Part shown: piece after piece, positions 61,052 to 64,000 of the stretch
How the letters are laid out: every line of letters starts with the position of its first letter
How positions within the stretch are numbered: the first letter of the stretch is position 1
Assembly: GCA_963971535.1 (NCBI GenBank)
Contig: OZ020593.1
Span: 34,444,576-34,508,575 of the forward strand
Length of the DNA: 64,000 nucleotides
Reading direction: 5' to 3'
Origin: Notolepis coatsorum
Lineage: Eukaryota > Chordata > Actinopteri > Aulopiformes > Paralepididae
Made by a program: the position numbers and the translations under genes
The notes under the pieces: model-generated
Databases searched by the model: none
The model's input: the letters and a program-made list of their open reading frames with translations, nothing else
What the model was told of the DNA's origin: nothing

Positions 61052-61736
61052 CAGGGGTGTAAAAAGTACCCAGAAATTATACTTAAGTGAAAGTATGGGT
61101 ACCGTCTCAAAATCGTACTCAAGTAAAAGTCAGAGTATCTGGCTAAAAATACACTTGAGTAAAAGTAAAAAAGTTTCTACTTTTAAATGTACTTAAGTAC
61201 TAAAAAGCAAAAGTAAAAACCTTTTTTCTGACCGTCTATTCTTCTGATAGCAGGTGTTTAATCAAAGATCCCCACTTTCTAGTCTTGCACAAGGACCAAT
61301 CAGCATGGGTATCAATTTTCCATTGATGGGGCTGTTTTTACAAAAAGGTTTAACCGAGTTGAAAATATAAAAAGAGGCTTTTAGGACTAAATATAAAAAT
61401 ACGGGAGTCACATCGTGGCAATGAGCGACTACTCCATCCTCGACCCGGAACCGGAACCTGGCTGTTTTTAAATAAAGAGCGGCCGCAGGATTAATAGCGT
61501 TAGTTCGGCCAGAGAAACAAATATACGAATGAAAATTGTTGGACCTGCGAGATTTGTACTTTGTAGATCTGCATTTTAAATGTAAGAACTAAAAAGTAGA
61601 TATTTTTTCTCTGAAATGTAATTGAGTAAAAGTACAAGTATACTAACCTAATAATACTTGAGTAAAGTACAAATCCCCCAAAACAGTACTTAAGTATTGC
61701 AACAAAGTACAATTACTCAAGTACTTTACACCCCTG
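61052..61736. mobile_element. Tol2-like hAT MITE
   Basis: Ends CAGGGGTGTAAAAAGTAC and GTACTTTACACCCCTG, with a perfect 8-bp duplication ACCATTGG (61044-61051, 61737-61744). End sequence and the AAGTAAAAGT / TATCTGGCTA subterminal words are strikingly like Tol2. 685 bp. A 16-codon frame MSDYSILDPEPEPGCF starts at 61421 and is followed by TAA; no transposase. Confidence 0.93.
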
Positions 61737-61744
61737 ACCATTGG

Positions 61745-62384
61745 TAAGTAGCAAATAGGGCTAGGGTTCCAAAAATCTAAAGTATCACTTTAACTTAATA
61801 ATGATAATAATCATGGGATACACATTATGTGATGAGTACATGCACTCACAGTATTGTCACACTTTAAGCCAGAAAACCTCTGTGAAATGAATGTGCGCTT
61901 ACAAAGGAAAACAAATCCTAGGGGGGAAACTGGCCCTGAAATGTACCAAAATAAACCATCCAATTCCTTGAAAATGAAGTACTTATGTGAATTATCCCCA
62001 TTGCCTCTCTCATGACCCACTCTCCGTTCCATTTACTGGTTATTGAAATACCTGGATTTGCCCTGAGTCTAACAAATCCTCTCATTAATTCTTTTTTTCC
62101 TGCCACTCTCATACAGCTGCCCTCAACCCCTCTTTCAATATTAAGTTGTTTATTTATTTATCTATTTAATTATTTGGTTGTGTTACTTACAACGTTGTTG
62201 AATATGTATTGATGAAAGCAATGCACATTACGACTTGTCTTTTGACCATAAGTCATTCCCTGAAGAAAGATTTAATGAGGGATTTGAAAGGATTTGGATT
62301 CAGTACTGGATTCATATTCCAAGGTCCTTTACACCTTTCAACAGTAGAAACATGTTTATTTAAACAAATGTCTGATACAGGGTA
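61745..62384. other. Intergenic sequence
   Basis: No feature recognised. Confidence 0.5.
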
Positions 62385-62389
62385 AATGG

Positions 62390-62634
62390 TAAATGATGCA
62401 TTTATATAGCGCTTTTATCCAAATCGCTTTACAATTAAATTTCTCACATTCACACACCGACAGTGGAGGCAATCATGCAAGGTGCCAACCATGTTCATCG
62501 GGAGCAATTAGGCATAAAGTGTCTTGCTCAAGGACACTTCGACACGCTGCCTGGAAGAAGCGGGAATCTAACCTGGAACCTTTATGATTACCAGACAACC
62601 ACTCTACCTCCTGAGCCACTGTCACCCTATACGT
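62390..62634 (-). mobile_element. tRNA-derived SINE (second family), near full length
   Basis: Minus-strand copy. The head GGGTGACAGTGGCTCAGGAG is at the right end, then AGTGTCCTTGAGCAAGACAC, and a LINE-derived tail TAAAGCGATTTGGATAAAAGCGCTATATAAATGC at the left (about 62395-62432), i.e. the 3' end it shares with a partner LINE. Confidence 0.85.
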
Positions 62635-62640
62635 CATTGC

Positions 62641-63109
62641 ATCACTGCTAGATCATACATTATTAAAATTGATGAGTTTCTGAGAACAAGCAGGTACTGT
62701 ACACCTGTCTGTGCTAGTGTACTAAGGGTGGGGAGAGAAGCCCTGCAGCCAGTGTCCATCAGATTGTCTCTTCAGGGCAGCAGGTAGGGATGTGGGGAAT
62801 AGATTTGAGAGAGACGCACTGCAGTCACTATACATCTCACTCATGCGGCAACCGCTAAAACAATCACTTTAAACAAAATGTCACTTTAAATAATGGAAAA
62901 GTCACTTTAAAGGAAGGAGGTATTGTATAGTATAGTTTAGATACACTAAGTATAAAAATGGTGGAGTTAAAATTGTAAATTGTATATTGTATAGTAGTGT
63001 ACATAGGAAGGAACCAGTTTCTCAGGAACTTAGCATTGTCTTTTTTTTTATCATGCACATCTTGTGTCTTACCTATTTTCTTAATTTCTTCTATGCCTAT
63101 TTTTATTAT
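62641..63109. other. Intergenic sequence
   Basis: No feature recognised. Confidence 0.45.
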
Positions 63110-63200
63110 TGTATTTTGCACAATCGATGCGGGCATGACCACCCCGCATTTCACTGTATGCCCTGGTATGTATGTGACAAATAAACCTCTTGATTCTTGA
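63110..63200 (+). mobile_element. LINE 3' end fragment
   Basis: The plus-strand counterpart of the fragment at 6991-7077, ending ACAAATAAACCTCTTGATTC. Confidence 0.75.
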
Positions 63201-63975
63201 TCTGACAACATTTAAGCCAAACTTTGAGTGCCCTCCTTGGCTCCTTTCTCCTCTTGGCCTTGACAGGATCAGTCGTGACTTGTGGGTATCAACTCAGTCA
63301 CTTTCTGTGATGCTGTCCTCTCCTCATCCTCCTTGCTGCTTCACTATTTTTATGGAAGAGAGAGAGGGGGGGGGGGGGGGGTGAGGTATACAGTTATAAA
63401 GGCACACTAGTTAACTTTGTGCTTTGGGGAAAGATCTGGGACAAAAAGTAGCTACATTTGTCAGGGTCAAGGAGCAACTGATTGCCTTCTCCTTTCCTAC
63501 AGTACCTGCATGTCACATTGTATGTCCCTCATCTGGTACACCCTGATTCAACAGCATAACGGTCTGAGGCTGAAGGGAGGAACATGAATGAATAAGATGA
63601 ACCTAGGGTTAACCGTCTGTAGTGTGGTAGTGAAAGCGTTAACCCTTTGTAGTGTGGTAGTGAAAGGGTTAGACAGCCATCACTGATATATTGTGGGGTT
63701 TTGTCAGTAACATGGGTCTGCTCTGCAGTAAACAAAAAAGACGTGCTCCCAGTCCCTCTTCATCCAATCACGAAAGATAACTCTCACAAAGTGTGGCGTG
63801 CATAGCAGGAAAAACACGACTGTTTGCTCATAAATGTTCTCTTTTTCCACCTAAGCTGTTTACTAAAATACTGTACTGTATGTTTCTGACAACATTTTAG
63901 GCGAGAAACATGACATGCAATTGCTGGATCTTAGCTTGACAGCACGTTAGCCAAAATGCCAATATCACTTACCTG
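63201..63975. other. Intergenic sequence
   Basis: A G run of 16 at 63366-63381 and a duplicated GTTAACCsTyTGTAGTGTGGTAGTGAAAG word near 63610 and 63645. No gene. Confidence 0.5.
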
Positions 63976-64000
63976 CAGGGGTGTAGCTCCAGATTCTGGG
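63976..64000 (+). mobile_element. Left end of an hAT running off the window
   Basis: CAGGGGTGTAGCTCCAGATT matches the inverted terminus at 52800. Only 25 bases are visible. Confidence 0.5.

Overview
The window looks like a stretch of ray-finned (teleost-type) fish chromosome. The evidence is the very dense dinucleotide microsatellites, tRNA-derived SINEs of about 450 bp, L2-, L1- and Rex/Jockey-like LINE remnants, many hAT, TTAA-target and Harbinger-type DNA elements, a DIRS-type element, and one vertebrate muscle protein gene. Almost all of it is non-coding. I can defend only one intact host gene, an intronless 204-codon essential myosin light chain gene (MYL3/MYL4/MYL1 type) at 11401-12015. 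It has its own TATA box, a near-consensus CArG box and a polyadenylation signal, and a 47-bp x7 array lies about 0.4 kb upstream of the ATG.

Layout. 1-10.6 kb: microsatellites, one SINE, a tandem-like duplication, an hAT-like MITE and an hAT deletion derivative that still keeps the end of a transposase first exon and its splice donor. 10.6-12.4 kb: the myosin light chain gene and its upstream array. 12.4-18.5 kb: mostly unique sequence, ending in a 0.9-kb minisatellite. 18.5-30.2 kb: a run of TTAA-target elements, an hAT element with an 8-bp target duplication, a 5'-truncated L2 LINE and a TA-flanked element. 30.2-37 kb: unique sequence, a Harbinger-type MITE with perfect 27-bp ends and a broken Jockey/Rex-like LINE. 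37-40.2 kb: a three-deep nest (T2/Kolobok-like MITE, then hAT carrying a RecQ-like helicase exon, then SINE), each layer shown by its own target duplication. 41-46.5 kb: a SINE, a solo LTR, and a 22-bp minisatellite split by an hAT that carries transposase fragments.

46.8-52.2 kb is the most unusual block: a 5.44-kb element with DIRS architecture (GTT at both ends, 147-bp perfect inverted repeats and an internal region complementary to both ends joined). I recognise no reverse transcriptase or recombinase in it, but it carries two 5S rRNA-like sequences in the same orientation. 52.2-57 kb: microsatellites and a broken L1 LINE interrupted by a long-TIR MITE and a SINE. 57.2-59.8 kb: a very small LTR-type (TRIM-like) element whose two direct repeats each contain a tRNA-Asp-like segment; one repeat is split by an hAT with a perfect 8-bp target duplication. 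59.8-64 kb: LINE tails, a Tol2-like MITE, a SINE and the first bases of another hAT.

There is no operon-like cooperation here. The only gene-regulatory unit visible is the myosin light chain gene with its compact promoter. The rest records successive transposition events whose relative order can be read from the nesting. Superfamily calls rest on terminal motifs, target duplications and conserved protein words read by eye; no database search was run.
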